Notes: generated by a model not told the origin, from the letters alone. Numbered from the stretch's first letter, positions 8,302 to 17,764 are shown. The stretch: DNA of 64,000 nt from Erwinia psidii (GCF_003846135.1 NZ_RHHM01000001.1:1-64000); one strand, 5' to 3'. Made by a program: numbers and translations.

Positions 8302-10557
8302 TCAGTGATAGTGGTAATTAATGTTGTCACAGCGGTAGAGTTTTTTATCTTTCAGCGCCACCAGACTCAGCACGTTGTCACCCGTTGTGGCGGGCAATGA
8401 GAACCAGGACTTATAGCCGGAGTTCTGTAACGCATTATTTTTGAAACTGTCCGCCACATCGCCCCGTGTTACCGTTTGTGTGGTGATAAAATACTCCTCT
8501 CCTCTGGCATCAGTACCACGAATAAACACCCGGTCGGGAGAGGACAACCCCGTTGCGGTGAGTGCCAGCCAGCCCTGTATCGAAACTTCAGGCTCGCCAT
8601 TCTCTGTGGACACTTTCGCAGAGTCGATAACACCCGTGCACAGATTTTTGGTTGCTTCACCCTCGTATTCAATATGGCTTAACCTTTCTCCTACCGAAGG
8701 TTCAATGTTAATTCCTTTTAGCGGAATATTATCCCACGCATAGCTGAAGTCCTTCGCAAAATAATTATCTGACGAAACGGTAAATTTTATTTTGCGCACT
8801 CGCTCTCCATGAAAAGGGAATGAATATAAGTGCGGTGAGGCGACCACACCACTGACAGAATTGAGTATATTCAGCCGGTATTGCTTTTCCTCGCCGTTGG
8901 CCATCAGGTAGTGCACGTACAGCGCGTCTCCCCGATAAAATGTATTTTTGAACCTGGCAAAAGCGGTCAGTTTAAACACCGGGAAAATTTTAACGAGGCT
9001 GTCGGCACTGTAGGGTATAGTAATCCACTGTCCGAAAGTGGCGCGATGGTTATCTTCAACAGGCGGCTGAAAAAAACGGGTATCGGTATTGCGTTGCAAT
9101 AACATGACCGGTTTATTGTTAACATAAAAATGCTTCACTACATGGTAATTCAGCATAACCGCCGTGCTGGTAAGAGGATCCTCATTAAGCGCATATTTAC
9201 GGTCGAAACCTTCGAAGCTGTTACAAGTCTGGCCCTGGCAAAATGTCGACGCATGCCATAATACAAAGTCAGGCTTATCCTCACTCTCGAAAAACGCCTG
9301 ATTCATTTTATCCAGCCGTGGGGTGAGCGTCATGAAGTTTTGAAAAAGTGGCCGGTGACGGTAATTGAGCTTATTCGCAAGCAGGAATTCATTATTATAG
9401 GGATAAACGTCGACAGATTTTGCACCAATCAGCTGAGTAACATCGTTGGGCAGCAGATAATCATGATATTTTTCAGCGGCTCTGTCTTCGGGTGAAACCA
9501 AAAAATTCTCATGGGTATAAAAAGGAACGGGAGGTAAAAAACCAGCAACAATCGGTACGCTTGATATATAAATCAGTGAGCAGATGGTAATGGCGAAAAC
9601 GCCGCGCCACCATTTTTGGTGATGGAAACAGGTGACCATTACCATGACGGAAACAGGTAAAACAAAATAACCCGGATAGTGATCGGCGCGGCCAAAACCC
9701 AGTTTAACAAGCACTAATAACAGGATATTAAAAGTCAACACCATTGCCGGGTAGTTGATAATTAAAAACAGATTGGTCACCGCAAAAATGACAAATATAG
9801 CTAACCAGACATTTCCTCCCAGTACATTATCAAATGTCATATCAACAGCATTACCAAAGCTGAGCTGAGAGTTGACAATGGCGTAATCTTTTATATTGTG
9901 GAAATGATGAAAAATTGACAGACCAAAGACAAAATAGGCTAATAAGGAAAACAACACGAAAAGGCATGTGGCTTTTATTTTCTTATCAATAACTGATTTA
10001 GAAAAAAGGTAAGCCCCAATGCTCAACATTGCGGTCATGCCATAGACAAACCTGATGTAAAACAGCATTCCCGTCACAACAGCAAGCAACACGACAGTGC
10101 GTGAATTCAGTACATTTTTCCGCACGCATTCATACCAGGCCACCAGCAGAAGAGGCGTGAGCATAAAAAAGTTTGTTGGAATGATAATCTGATAAAGATA
10201 GAGAAAAACAACCACAACAAACGGAAACCATGCTGAAAAGTACCCGCACAATCGCATCAGATAAAACCAGAACAGAGAGGCGACCAGACTCATAAATACC
10301 AGTGATATCCAGTACGAAAACTCACTGTACTGGGCAACGGTTCCACCTGTCATCCAGAACAGCGGGCCATAACTGAAAAGAAAATCATTCGTCCCCTGGA
10401 ACATATGGTTGGTCATATTCATCCATTGTTCCAGGGTCTGAAGGGTACTACCGTTAAATCCCGCCGGATGAAGATAGGCAAACATCACCCCAAAGATGAT
10501 AGCAAACAATTTGAGGTCGGTGATTTTATTATCGGAATGAATGATTGATTGTGACAT
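8302..10557 (-). CDS. Large membrane protein, probable GT-C-type glycosyltransferase
   Basis: The 751-residue product has roughly ten hydrophobic segments in residues 15-340 and then an unusual soluble C-terminal part of about 400 residues that probably lies in the periplasm. Early residues GTNDFLFSYGPLFWMTGG fit a first periplasmic loop as in GT-C enzymes. I do not recognise a named family. As the last gene of an island with two GT2 enzymes and an EamA flippase, it is likely to transfer a polyprenyl-phosphate-linked sugar onto a surface glycan (inference). It starts 3 bases after the upstream GT2 stop. The gene is more AT-rich than puu or his. Confidence 0.6.
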   Translation of the reverse strand: MSQSIIHSDNKITDLKLFAIIFGVMFAYLHPAGFNGSTLQTLEQWMNMTNHMFQGTNDFLFSYGPLFWMTGGTVAQYSEFSYWISLVFMSLVASLFWFYLMRLCGYFSAWFPFVVVVFLYLYQIIIPTNFFMLTPLLLVAWYECVRKNVLNSRTVVLLAVVTGMLFYIRFVYGMTAMLSIGAYLFSKSVIDKKIKATCLFVLFSLLAYFVFGLSIFHHFHNIKDYAIVNSQLSFGNAVDMTFDNVLGGNVWLAIFVIFAVTNLFLIINYPAMVLTFNILLLVLVKLGFGRADHYPGYFVLPVSVMVMVTCFHHQKWWRGVFAITICSLIYISSVPIVAGFLPPVPFYTHENFLVSPEDRAAEKYHDYLLPNDVTQLIGAKSVDVYPYNNEFLLANKLNYRHRPLFQNFMTLTPRLDKMNQAFFESEDKPDFVLWHASTFCQGQTCNSFEGFDRKYALNEDPLTSTAVMLNYHVVKHFYVNNKPVMLLQRNTDTRFFQPPVEDNHRATFGQWITIPYSADSLVKIFPVFKLTAFARFKNTFYRGDALYVHYLMANGEEKQYRLNILNSVSGVVASPHLYSFPFHGERVRKIKFTVSSDNYFAKDFSYAWDNIPLKGINIEPSVGERLSHIEYEGEATKNLCTGVIDSAKVSTENGEPEVSIQGWLALTATGLSSPDRVFIRGTDARGEEYFITTQTVTRGDVADSFKNNALQNSGYKSWFSLPATTGDNVLSLVALKDKKLYRCDNINYHYH

Positions 10558-10560
10558 TAT

Positions 10561-11367
10561 TTACTGTCCTTTCGGATTGTATTTTCCCAGGCAGGCAGAA
10601 AGCAATGTCTTAAACACCGCGTAATTTCCTCTGACGCTACTTATTTTTGTCGGAACTTCTCCTTTAGGGTATTTTCGCACCGTGGCTAATTCACCACATT
10701 GGTATCCCAGTTTTGGTGCCCGGTATGAGAGATAGGCCAGTAATTCATAGCTGTTAAAGATAGCGCGAAATGGAGCCACCCTCGGATCCGCTAACATTTT
10801 ACTGCTGTATGCGCGAAAGCCTTGTGTGGTGTCAGTCCACCTGAAACCCGATGCCAGAGAAAGCAATGGCGCATGGATCCAGCGGATAGCGAGATAGCGG
10901 GACAAGGGCGTATTTTCGGATACCCCCCCTTTAATAAAACGCGAGCCCTGTATAAAATCTTTTCCCTGTTGCAGGGCAGAAATTAAACGAGGTATCGCTT
11001 CAGGATCATCTTTGTCATTACCATCAATGGTAATGATCCCTTCATAACCCTGTTCAAGCGCATAGGCATAAGCACAACGAAGCTGTGCGCTTAATTTCCC
11101 CGGACCGGTTTTAATCAGTAAGGTACGGACATGATTATTAATTAATTTTTCTTCCGCCAGAGAACCATCATTACTGCCACCATCAATAATGATTATATCA
11201 GCAAGAGAGGCAATATTAATCGCCGTCATACGACTCAATAAACGGGTAATTCTTTCGCCTTCATTGATAACAGGGATAACAACGCAGCAGGAATGCCTTT
11301 TCTCCTGAAATAACTTCACCTGATAATCAGGCACCTGCCAGTTTTTATCGCAGATAATTTTTTCCAT
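10561..11367 (-). CDS. GT2 glycosyltransferase, dolichyl-phosphate-mannose-synthase-like
   Basis: The 268-residue protein carries the GT-A fold signatures: CCVVIPVINEGERI (strand 1), IIIIDGGSNDGS (nucleotide-binding aspartate), and ITIDGNDKDDPEAIP (the D-x-D region), followed by FIQGSRF and TDTTQGFRAY. No membrane segment follows the catalytic domain. Such enzymes load a sugar from a nucleotide onto undecaprenyl phosphate or a lipid acceptor. It lies between the EamA gene and the large membrane protein gene in the same minus-strand operon. The donor and acceptor are unknown. Confidence 0.8.
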   Translation of the reverse strand: MEKIICDKNWQVPDYQVKLFQEKRHSCCVVIPVINEGERITRLLSRMTAINIASLADIIIIDGGSNDGSLAEEKLINNHVRTLLIKTGPGKLSAQLRCAYAYALEQGYEGIITIDGNDKDDPEAIPRLISALQQGKDFIQGSRFIKGGVSENTPLSRYLAIRWIHAPLLSLASGFRWTDTTQGFRAYSSKMLADPRVAPFRAIFNSYELLAYLSYRAPKLGYQCGELATVRKYPKGEVPTKISSVRGNYAVFKTLLSACLGKYNPKGQ

Positions 11368-11375
11368 TTTATGCC

Positions 11376-11732
11376 TTATTTCACTTTAGTTGTTATCAAA
11401 ATAACTCCGGCGATTACCAGCATTATTCCGGCTGCCGTGGTCCAGTAGAAAGGTTCACGGAAGATCAGGAATGAGAGCAGGGCCACACATGCAACGGCAC
11501 CGGATGTCAAAACGGGGTGCGCCACATTTAACGGTAAAAAGGCGAGTGAGGCGGCATATAATACAAACGCCATGCCATACAGCCCCAAACCAAGCCAGAA
11601 AGGCCAGTTATGTAATGCCGCCATTGGCTCGCTGAGCGATGGGAATTTTCTCGGCGGTGTCATGGCCAGTTTAATGAGCACGCTGGCAGAACCATTAGAT
11701 GCAATACCCAGCAGCAGGATCAACCATTTCAT
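11376..11732 (-). CDS. EamA/SMR-type small transporter, possible lipid-sugar flippase subunit
   Basis: At 118 residues with four hydrophobic helices it is the size of a single EamA half such as ArnE/ArnF. It begins KWLILLLGIASNGSASVLIKLAM and has AHPVLTSGAVACVALLSFLIFREP, typical of this superfamily. By analogy with ArnEF (aminoarabinose-undecaprenyl phosphate flippase) it may flip the lipid-linked sugar made by the neighbouring GT2 enzymes. Its start overlaps the end of the upstream isomerase gene by four bases. Confidence 0.75.
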   Translation of the reverse strand: MKWLILLLGIASNGSASVLIKLAMTPPRKFPSLSEPMAALHNWPFWLGLGLYGMAFVLYAASLAFLPLNVAHPVLTSGAVACVALLSFLIFREPFYWTTAAGIMLVIAGVILITTKVK

Positions 11733-12553
11733 TTTGTTGCTCCATAATGCGGGCTTGCAAAAGCCAGTGCATTTTCAATCGATTGCAGATGGGGCTGGTC
11801 GTTGGTCGCCAGCATTTCGATGGTGGCATACTCAGAGGATAAATGACGACGAATTGCCTGACTGAAACGATCATGGTCGCCCTGCCCCGAACCCGGAGGA
11901 ACCAGCCCTGGTTCACTGATGTGAATATGGCCAATCAGTTCACCGTATTGCGCGAGCAGCTGAAAAGGATCTTCATTATTAATCGTCACAGCACCGGTAT
12001 CAAATTGCATACGCACAGCCGGATGGTTAACGGCCTGTACCACCTCAGCGGTTTCCGGCGTGGTGATCATAAAATTTGCACCATAACAGGCTGGGTTCGG
12101 CTCCAGACAAATAATAACCGAGTAATCGCTGGCGATATCGCCCAGAGCGCGAAAGAAATTAACCGCCGTTGCTGCCACTTCATGGTCAGACAGACTTTTT
12201 CTGTCTCTGTTTTTTGGTGAACCGAATACCAGGCGGGTGGCGCCAAGACCCGCGGCAATTCGGCAAACTGCCTCAAGATGATTTAACATCCGCTGGCGAA
12301 CGTCCACCGCGTCAAACAGATTAAGTCCCTGTGTGCCAAAAAGCAGAGACTGCATGCCGGCAACAGATATTCCCCGCTCACGCCACCAGCTAGCGGTGGC
12401 CTTTATTTGCTCAGTCGTGGCATTGACGACATCAGGAAAATATTTCCCTGGCGCAATATCAATGGCATCACATTGATACTGATTAAGCAGTGCGGCAACC
12501 TGATGATCTTCAGAGACATCCCAGGCTATATTCGAAAAAGATAATTTTGTCAC
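11729..12553 (-). CDS. Sugar-phosphate isomerase/epimerase family (TIM barrel)
   Basis: The 274-residue protein fits the xylose-isomerase-like/AP endonuclease 2 barrel. It begins KLSFSNIAWDVSEDHQVAALL, has FGSPKNRD, ICLEPNPACYGANF (metal-binding Glu), MQFDTGAVTINNED (Asp) and IGHIHISEPG (His), all expected metal ligands. Members isomerise or epimerise small sugars, inositols or keto-sugars. In this operon it probably makes or modifies the sugar transferred by the glycosyltransferases; the substrate cannot be read from the sequence. Confidence 0.8.
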   Translation of the reverse strand: MTKLSFSNIAWDVSEDHQVAALLNQYQCDAIDIAPGKYFPDVVNATTEQIKATASWWRERGISVAGMQSLLFGTQGLNLFDAVDVRQRMLNHLEAVCRIAAGLGATRLVFGSPKNRDRKSLSDHEVAATAVNFFRALGDIASDYSVIICLEPNPACYGANFMITTPETAEVVQAVNHPAVRMQFDTGAVTINNEDPFQLLAQYGELIGHIHISEPGLVPPGSGQGDHDRFSQAIRRHLSSEYATIEMLATNDQPHLQSIENALAFASPHYGATK

Positions 12554-12559
12554 CTCAGG

Positions 12560-13330
12560 TTATCCCTTTTTATTTTCCGACTGAGCGTATGCCCTCACCG
12601 CCATCAGCGTTTCGCGCTTGCTGTACTGATAATTGCCATTTTTCTCTGAAAATAAACGGGCATAGCGGCTTTGCATATTGTAATTAGCCGGTTTTCCACT
12701 CAGCTGAGTGGTACAATCCATACCAAATCCTGCTTTTGCAATTTCTGCTACCGAGAGCGGCTCAGCGGTAAGATGGAGTAGCTCAATCTTATTTTTCAAA
12801 GCGATTTCAATGTCATACCAGAGGTTTATCATCGGATAGAACTGAAAAGTACCCCGGCAGTCGATATTCCCGATATTATTATTATGATGGAAGTCAAATA
12901 TAATATTTTTTCGCAACCCCGGCCCGACCAGACCCGGTAATCTGACAATCAGTGACTGGTCAAAATGCGCTGCAACAAACTTTTCAAGCTCACGACGGTG
13001 CAAACCGTAAGGCTGTAATTGTTCCTCATCAACCGGGCTGTGTTCATCAATATTTTCCGGGTTTTTAAAAACATCAACGGTACTGATCAAAATAAACTGT
13101 TTGCACTTTACCGTTTTAATTTTTTCAATCAGCAAATCTATACAGGCACGATCATTTTCCGGTTGCTTATTGGCCAACCATTTTTGTCCGGGTGCACCGG
13201 CACAAACCACAGTGTCGAAAGACTGGCCACAAATATCAGCAATATTCGTCGAGCGGTATAATGCCTGAAACGTTTTTTGTTTCAGCAACGTTGCACCAAC
13301 AAACCCGGTAAATCCAATTAACGCATCCAC
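12560..13330 (-). CDS. Atypical SDR / NAD-dependent epimerase-like protein
   Basis: The 256 residues start IGFTGFVGATLLKQ, a shortened Rossmann motif (G-x-x-G-x-x-G), and contain FILISTVDVFKNP (active-site Ser/Thr region), YGLHRRELEKFV (Tyr position) and VRLPGLVGPG. The motif after the tyrosine is Y-x-x-x-R, where classical SDR enzymes have Y-x-x-x-K, so the catalysis may differ or the protein may only bind the cofactor. It is shorter than typical extended epimerases (about 310-340). It lies between the GtrB-like and isomerase genes. Confidence 0.7.
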   Translation of the reverse strand: MDALIGFTGFVGATLLKQKTFQALYRSTNIADICGQSFDTVVCAGAPGQKWLANKQPENDRACIDLLIEKIKTVKCKQFILISTVDVFKNPENIDEHSPVDEEQLQPYGLHRRELEKFVAAHFDQSLIVRLPGLVGPGLRKNIIFDFHHNNNIGNIDCRGTFQFYPMINLWYDIEIALKNKIELLHLTAEPLSVAEIAKAGFGMDCTTQLSGKPANYNMQSRYARLFSEKNGNYQYSKRETLMAVRAYAQSENKKG

Positions 13331-13344
13331 TTATCACCCCGAAC

Positions 13345-14346
13345 TTAATTGTTGCGGCCCGTTTGCACCCGATTATTTTCTGGCGAAACGGCCTCGCTTA
13401 ATACATTGACACGATCGGTATTCAGCATCACATCACTGTGGCGTTCATAAACCACCGCGTATTCGCTTTGGGCGCTGCTTTCATCCAGCAGTCGTCCCAG
13501 GTACTCACCAAAAAATGCCATCATAATGAACTGCAAATTGAAAAGCAGCGACATGAAGAACACCAGTGACGTCCATCCTTCAACAACATGACCATTCAGT
13601 AAATGGATAAGCACGCTGTAACTGGCAAATATGAATGCTGCCAGGCTGCCGCAAAAACCAATACCGGACATCCAGCGTAAAGGTCGGGATGAATTGAATA
13701 CCATCAGACGTAACAGACGCCGGATCGATGTTAATAATCCCAGCCCTTCTGCCTCACGAAGGGGAACATAGGTGTAAATGCCGACCGGATAACCTGTTTT
13801 CTGAATACGCAAAAAAAACTGGTGATGAAAACGTCCCACGCGGGTGACGGCATTTACCGCCCGGCGACTGAGGCAGCGCATACAGGTAGAGTTTTTGGGT
13901 AAATCATACCCTATGGCGTGCAGCGTTTTATTTGCCACCGTGCGGATGAAACGGTATGAAAGCGATTTTGCGCGAGTCGTTACCCCGATCACCACATCCT
14001 GACCGACACGACACTGGCTCACCATGCCCGGAATAGCATCCAGCGGATCGGAACAGGGATTCCATAACACGACGAAATCACCAATCGCATTTTCCAGGCC
14101 AGCAGCCAGAGCAACATCAATGCTGACTTCGGCTGAGAGATGGATAATACGCACACCGGGAATGTTTTTCAGGATCGCGTCTTCAGCCTGGGCGTTGGTG
14201 GAATGGAGCCCTGCAGCGATAATAACCATTTCAAAGTCGGTATAATGTTCGTCCAGAACCCGATACACCCCCAGTAAGGTGGGGTGTATCTCTTCTACAT
14301 CAGACTGGACCACAATCACTACTGATACGAAAGATTCACTTTTCAT
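13345..14346 (-). CDS. GtrB-like membrane-anchored GT2 glycosyltransferase
   Basis: The 333-residue protein has a GT-A catalytic domain in residues 1-225 (FVSVVIVVQSDVEEI, then a VVLWNPCSDP block at the D-x-D position) and two membrane helices near residues 235-285 (WMSGIGFCGSLAAFIFASY; FFMSLLFNLQFIMMAFFGEY), with FGEYLGRLLDE after them, the classic GtrB/ArnC/DPMS layout. Such enzymes make undecaprenyl-phosphate-sugar on the cytoplasmic face. Its start overlaps the upstream oxidoreductase stop by one base (TAATG). The first aspartate motif is less canonical than in ArnC. Confidence 0.85.
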   Translation of the reverse strand: MKSESFVSVVIVVQSDVEEIHPTLLGVYRVLDEHYTDFEMVIIAAGLHSTNAQAEDAILKNIPGVRIIHLSAEVSIDVALAAGLENAIGDFVVLWNPCSDPLDAIPGMVSQCRVGQDVVIGVTTRAKSLSYRFIRTVANKTLHAIGYDLPKNSTCMRCLSRRAVNAVTRVGRFHHQFFLRIQKTGYPVGIYTYVPLREAEGLGLLTSIRRLLRLMVFNSSRPLRWMSGIGFCGSLAAFIFASYSVLIHLLNGHVVEGWTSLVFFMSLLFNLQFIMMAFFGEYLGRLLDESSAQSEYAVVYERHSDVMLNTDRVNVLSEAVSPENNRVQTGRNN

Positions 14347-15470
14347 TAACTCAACCTTATCACCCGCTCAATTTCTGCAAGGGCATCATAGATGTTGTCT
14401 ATCTTCCCCCCCATGATGCAATGAAGGCCCTGCAATCCATGATTGGCTTTGAACAAAATCGGCCGTGAATCATCGGAGTCACTGCGTGGCAGCAGCGTTT
14501 TCACTTCCCAAATTGACTCTTTGTACTGACACTCACTGAGCGAAGGGATATAGCGCTGTGCATCGGCTATCATGTATCGCCACGCACTGGCTTTGTGGGA
14601 CGAATCATACTTCTGACGGGCATCATGATAAGGTGCGTTCGTCTGGTCTTCCCATTGATAGTGCGGCGTGTAACGCACATGACTGAATGAATGATAGTTT
14701 GTTGAGGGAAAAGGCATCACAGAAAAAAAGGGTCCGCACATTACGGTGAAGCCCATTTTTTTTAGCTCATCAGGCACGTCAACCAGACACATTTCGGTCA
14801 TTTCATGTCGGAACGGGATCAGCTCAATGGCAGAAGCGTCAAGCAAATAATTAATGCGGGAATAGGTGCAGTTGAAAAGATGATCGGCATACACTTCTTC
14901 CTCTTCGCTGCCGCGCGCAACCCTGACGGTCAGTCCATTACCGCGTTGCGTTACTTTCGTTACCACCGCTTCAGTCACCACATTTACGCTGGCTGCCTGT
15001 AAACGCTCCAACATCATGTCACGCAGTTTATGAGAATTAAACGCGTATTCGGTGGTGGTGTATACCGCATCAATCATAGCCGGATTAACAAGCCGCTGAA
15101 CTTTTGCTGGCGCATTTTCACAAAAGGCACCAATACGTGCGCAGAACTGCCTGAACTGTGATGCGCTGACCTTGCCCAGGTGACTGGAAATAAGATAATA
15201 CTTCCCGAAATCGCTTTCGATGCAATCTCTGAATTCGTTGACAAACTGAGGGAAAGAAATCCGGGACCGCAGGGCGGTCAGTACACTTCTGGGATAATGG
15301 TAACCATTATGAACACGAGCCTGGTTAACATATGACGCTCTCGACATTAGCGATTTCGCCATCTCATATAAGGTGACGTGACATCCTTTTAATGCCAGCT
15401 GTTCTGCAATATAAAGACCAAAAAAGCCCCCACCTGCAATAACAATGTTAGCGTGCTTGCTTACAGCCAT
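14346..15470 (-). CDS. FAD-dependent oxidoreductase (DAO type) of the glycan island
   Basis: The 374 residues begin with a dinucleotide-binding motif, IVIAGGGFFGLYIAEQLALKG, then VTLYEMAKSLMSRASYVNQA with RVHNGYHYPRS, as in FAD-dependent amine/sugar oxidoreductases. The C-terminal HGLQGLHCIMGGKIDNIYD would close the FAD site. It is the first gene of the minus-strand island (no gene lies for 1.2 kb upstream). An oxidase in a GtrB/EamA cluster is uncommon and suggests an oxidised or amino-modified sugar or side group. The substrate is unknown. Confidence 0.75.
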   Translation of the reverse strand: MAVSKHANIVIAGGGFFGLYIAEQLALKGCHVTLYEMAKSLMSRASYVNQARVHNGYHYPRSVLTALRSRISFPQFVNEFRDCIESDFGKYYLISSHLGKVSASQFRQFCARIGAFCENAPAKVQRLVNPAMIDAVYTTTEYAFNSHKLRDMMLERLQAASVNVVTEAVVTKVTQRGNGLTVRVARGSEEEEVYADHLFNCTYSRINYLLDASAIELIPFRHEMTEMCLVDVPDELKKMGFTVMCGPFFSVMPFPSTNYHSFSHVRYTPHYQWEDQTNAPYHDARQKYDSSHKASAWRYMIADAQRYIPSLSECQYKESIWEVKTLLPRSDSDDSRPILFKANHGLQGLHCIMGGKIDNIYDALAEIERVIRLS

Positions 15471-16648
15471 TGTTTGAAACTCATCGTGTCAAAGATAATC
15501 GTCAGGATTTATTAAAAAAATGCTTATCCAAAAGATTATAATCGTTATGATTTGAAAAGAGAATGTAAAGAAACATGGCATGCCAGCATTAGATAAGAAA
15601 AAAACCTAATACTTTGATTTATTTGGATTAAAAATATTCAGATCCGGCATAAGCAGCCGGAGAGCCCGTTCACCGGCAGAGGACTTAAAAGTCCGCCTGA
15701 AAAAGTATGCTCGCCCGGTTACATTTGGTCTCCGGTCTTATTTATTACTTTTTTGTCGTGATAGCGTCCAGGCCTGAAGCTGATTGCCACATTTTCAACT
15801 CATAAACTGACCGGTCCTGCTCTTTGCCGGAAGTGATTTTTACATAGCTTATATTTTTATCCTGTAACTGAATTGCATTAACCGTCCTGGCATCGTAACG
15901 TCTGGCTTTAACCCATTCACTCTGAACGCTGGCGACTTCTCCAGAAGAGGCAGAGGTTCTGTCCGCCGGTTACGCTCTGCCCCCCTGCCTTTATTCATCT
16001 GCTGATTAATACTGGAACCCCGTTAGCGAAATTGCCTTACAGGTTTTAACCTGCCTTCCGGCGTGCCAAAGGCCGTTTTTTACAGCCTGGGAGTAAAAAC
16101 AGAAATGGCGTGGGTTGATATTGACTCATAGCCTTTACTGATAACAAACCCAGGCAATATCTGGCATACGCGGACATTTTATGGATAAAGCCTCACAGGA
16201 AAGATTATCCTCTTCATAAAAGCACGTTTAAGGGGGATACTACACATTCAGCCGCCCGTTTCAGTCAGTGCAGGGCTTGTTGATATTTTCCAGATGCAGT
16301 TCAATGAAGGATTTAGCAATAAAACCCCTCCCGCTCACCGGCGTTTTTTTAACTCAGCATTACGCTGAGCATAATGGAAAAAGTAGATTGCCGTTAATTT
16401 GCAGGCGATACTGTTCCGGTTAAGAATAATTAACTGTTATTTATCTCAGAACAAAAAAACGATCTTAAGTCGGTAAGTTACTCAGCCAGGTACGCAAATT
16501 CAACTAAAGCCAGTCTGATATTTGCGCGCGGTTTACGCTCGCCAGCTGGCTGATTTTTCCATTCAGCTTAACGCTGTCAGCCACACCCCGCCTCATAGTG
16601 CAACCCTGGGCCAGTTGCAGGGCAGAGTGTCGCCCGGTGACCACGGGT
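15471..16648. other. Gene-poor, decayed interval
   Basis: This 1.18 kb holds no convincing complete gene. The part next to 15470 is AT-rich and should contain the promoter of the glycan island. Two short coding-like tails on the minus strand end at 15745 and 16504; the latter reads about 50 codons ending KISQLASVNRAQISDWL and is not recognised. A small hairpin (CTCAGC 16353-16358 with GCTGAG 16364-16369) follows a T-run. The rest shows nothing I can name. Confidence 0.5.
15745..15969 (-). pseudogene. C-terminal coding-like remnant, unknown family
   Basis: An open stretch of 74 codons before a TAA reads as plausible protein, for example KNISYVKITSGKEQDRS and YELKMWQSASGLDA, but it has no start codon and is closed by an in-frame stop upstream at 15970-15972. 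More fragments with broken frames continue upstream. The beta-strand-like pattern resembles a soluble C-terminal domain. No family was recognised. Confidence 0.3.
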
Positions 16649-17473
16649 TTACTGTAAAGGCATCATGGCAGGATCGGGATGCTGGTATTCAAACCCCAGC
16701 TCCCGACAAATTTTGCTGCCGTCGATGATTTTCCCGACTGTCGTTGCTTCTTGCACACAAAAGGTTGGCGCCGGTAATCCAAGCTGACGGGCCACCGCCG
16801 GATAGAACAGATTACGTGCCGGATGTTCTGCCGCACTGAGATTATAAATATGTCCGCCTTTAGGCGTTTGCAACAGCAGGGCAATGGCTTCGGTGACATC
16901 TTCCAGATGCACCAGATTGACCCCGTGGTTCCCCTCAGTCAGATCGGTTTTACCGGCCAGAAAGCGTCCCGGATGGCGGCCCGGTCCCACCAACCCGGAG
17001 AGCCGCAGGATATCCACCGAGGTACCCGGCAACTGATGCAACCAGGTTTCCAGCGCCTTCAGGGTTTTACCGGCTGCGGTAACCGGTTCCAGAGGGCTGT
17101 TCTCCTTCATCACCCCGCCATTGCCATAGACTGACGTGGAACTGGTAAAAACAATTCTGGGTATGCCATTCGCCAGCGCACTGTCAACAACCTGCTGGAC
17201 CGCCAGCAGATAAGCTTCCCCACCCTGAGCCGTTCGACTGGCCGGTAAGGTAATCACCAGCGCATCGGCGTTCAGCAATGTGTTCAGATCGTCGGCGTCA
17301 CAAATCAGTTCAGGTGTCAGCTTCAGGCAGCAGGCCTCAAGGCCACACATCCGTGCAGCCTCCACCCCTTCTGGTGTGGTTTTGCTACCGGTCACCTGCC
17401 AGCCACGCGCCATCAGAGACAATCCCAGTGGCATACCCAACCAGCCCAGACCGACTATCGCAATTCTCTTCAT
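16649..17473 (-). CDS. yeeZ: NAD(P)-binding SDR-like protein YeeZ
   Basis: The 274 residues (same as E. coli YeeZ) start with IAIVGLGWLGMPLGLSLMARG, a Rossmann glycine-rich loop, and include FTSSTSVYGNGG and LRLSGLVGPGRHPGRFLAGK, typical of extended SDR enzymes. Its substrate is not established. The position, divergent from the his leader, is the same as in E. coli. The interval to the his promoter is about 110 bases. Confidence 0.9.
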   Translation of the reverse strand: MKRIAIVGLGWLGMPLGLSLMARGWQVTGSKTTPEGVEAARMCGLEACCLKLTPELICDADDLNTLLNADALVITLPASRTAQGGEAYLLAVQQVVDSALANGIPRIVFTSSTSVYGNGGVMKENSPLEPVTAAGKTLKALETWLHQLPGTSVDILRLSGLVGPGRHPGRFLAGKTDLTEGNHGVNLVHLEDVTEAIALLLQTPKGGHIYNLSAAEHPARNLFYPAVARQLGLPAPTFCVQEATTVGKIIDGSKICRELGFEYQHPDPAMMPLQ

Positions 17474-17584
17474 ATTTTCCCGCTCCTGTGACTGTTTGCA
17501 TCGTCAAACGCCAAATTACGCCAGCCGATGGTCAGTGGCAATCAGCAGATGATGAGAGAATCTTTCATCGTTGACAAAAAAATG

Positions 17585-17613
17585 TTGCGTGAGGCACACA
17601 ATCTGGTTAGGTT
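17585..17613 (+). promoter_or_regulatory. his operon promoter
   Basis: A -35 TTGCGT (17585-17590) and a -10 TAGGTT (17608-17613) are separated by 17 bases. TAGGTT is the -10 hexamer I remember for the Salmonella his promoter. An additional TTGACA lies at 17571 but has no matching -10 at the correct distance. The leader peptide starts about 40 bases downstream. Confidence 0.7.
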
Positions 17614-17654
17614 ATCGGGCATGAAATGAATATTCATTCATCCAGGACAATTTT

Positions 17655-17702
17655 ATGACTCGCGTTCAGTTTAGCCACCATCATCACCATCACCCTGACT
17701 AG
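17655..17702 (+). CDS. hisL: his operon leader peptide
   Basis: The 15-residue peptide MTRVQFSHHHHHHPD has six consecutive histidines (E. coli has seven). Ribosome stalling at these codons when charged histidyl-tRNA is scarce prevents formation of the downstream terminator and allows his transcription. A weak upstream AGGACA serves as the ribosome-binding site. Confidence 0.95.
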   Translation: MTRVQFSHHHHHHPD

Positions 17703-17764
17703 TCTTTCAGGCGATGCGTGCTGGAAGATATTCAGGATCTTCCAGTGGTGCAGAACGCAAGAGA

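Noticed and set aside
16522-16728. 68-codon plus-strand frame between the decayed region and yeeZ
   Set aside because: It runs into yeeZ in antisense, has no ribosome-binding site and no recognisable family.
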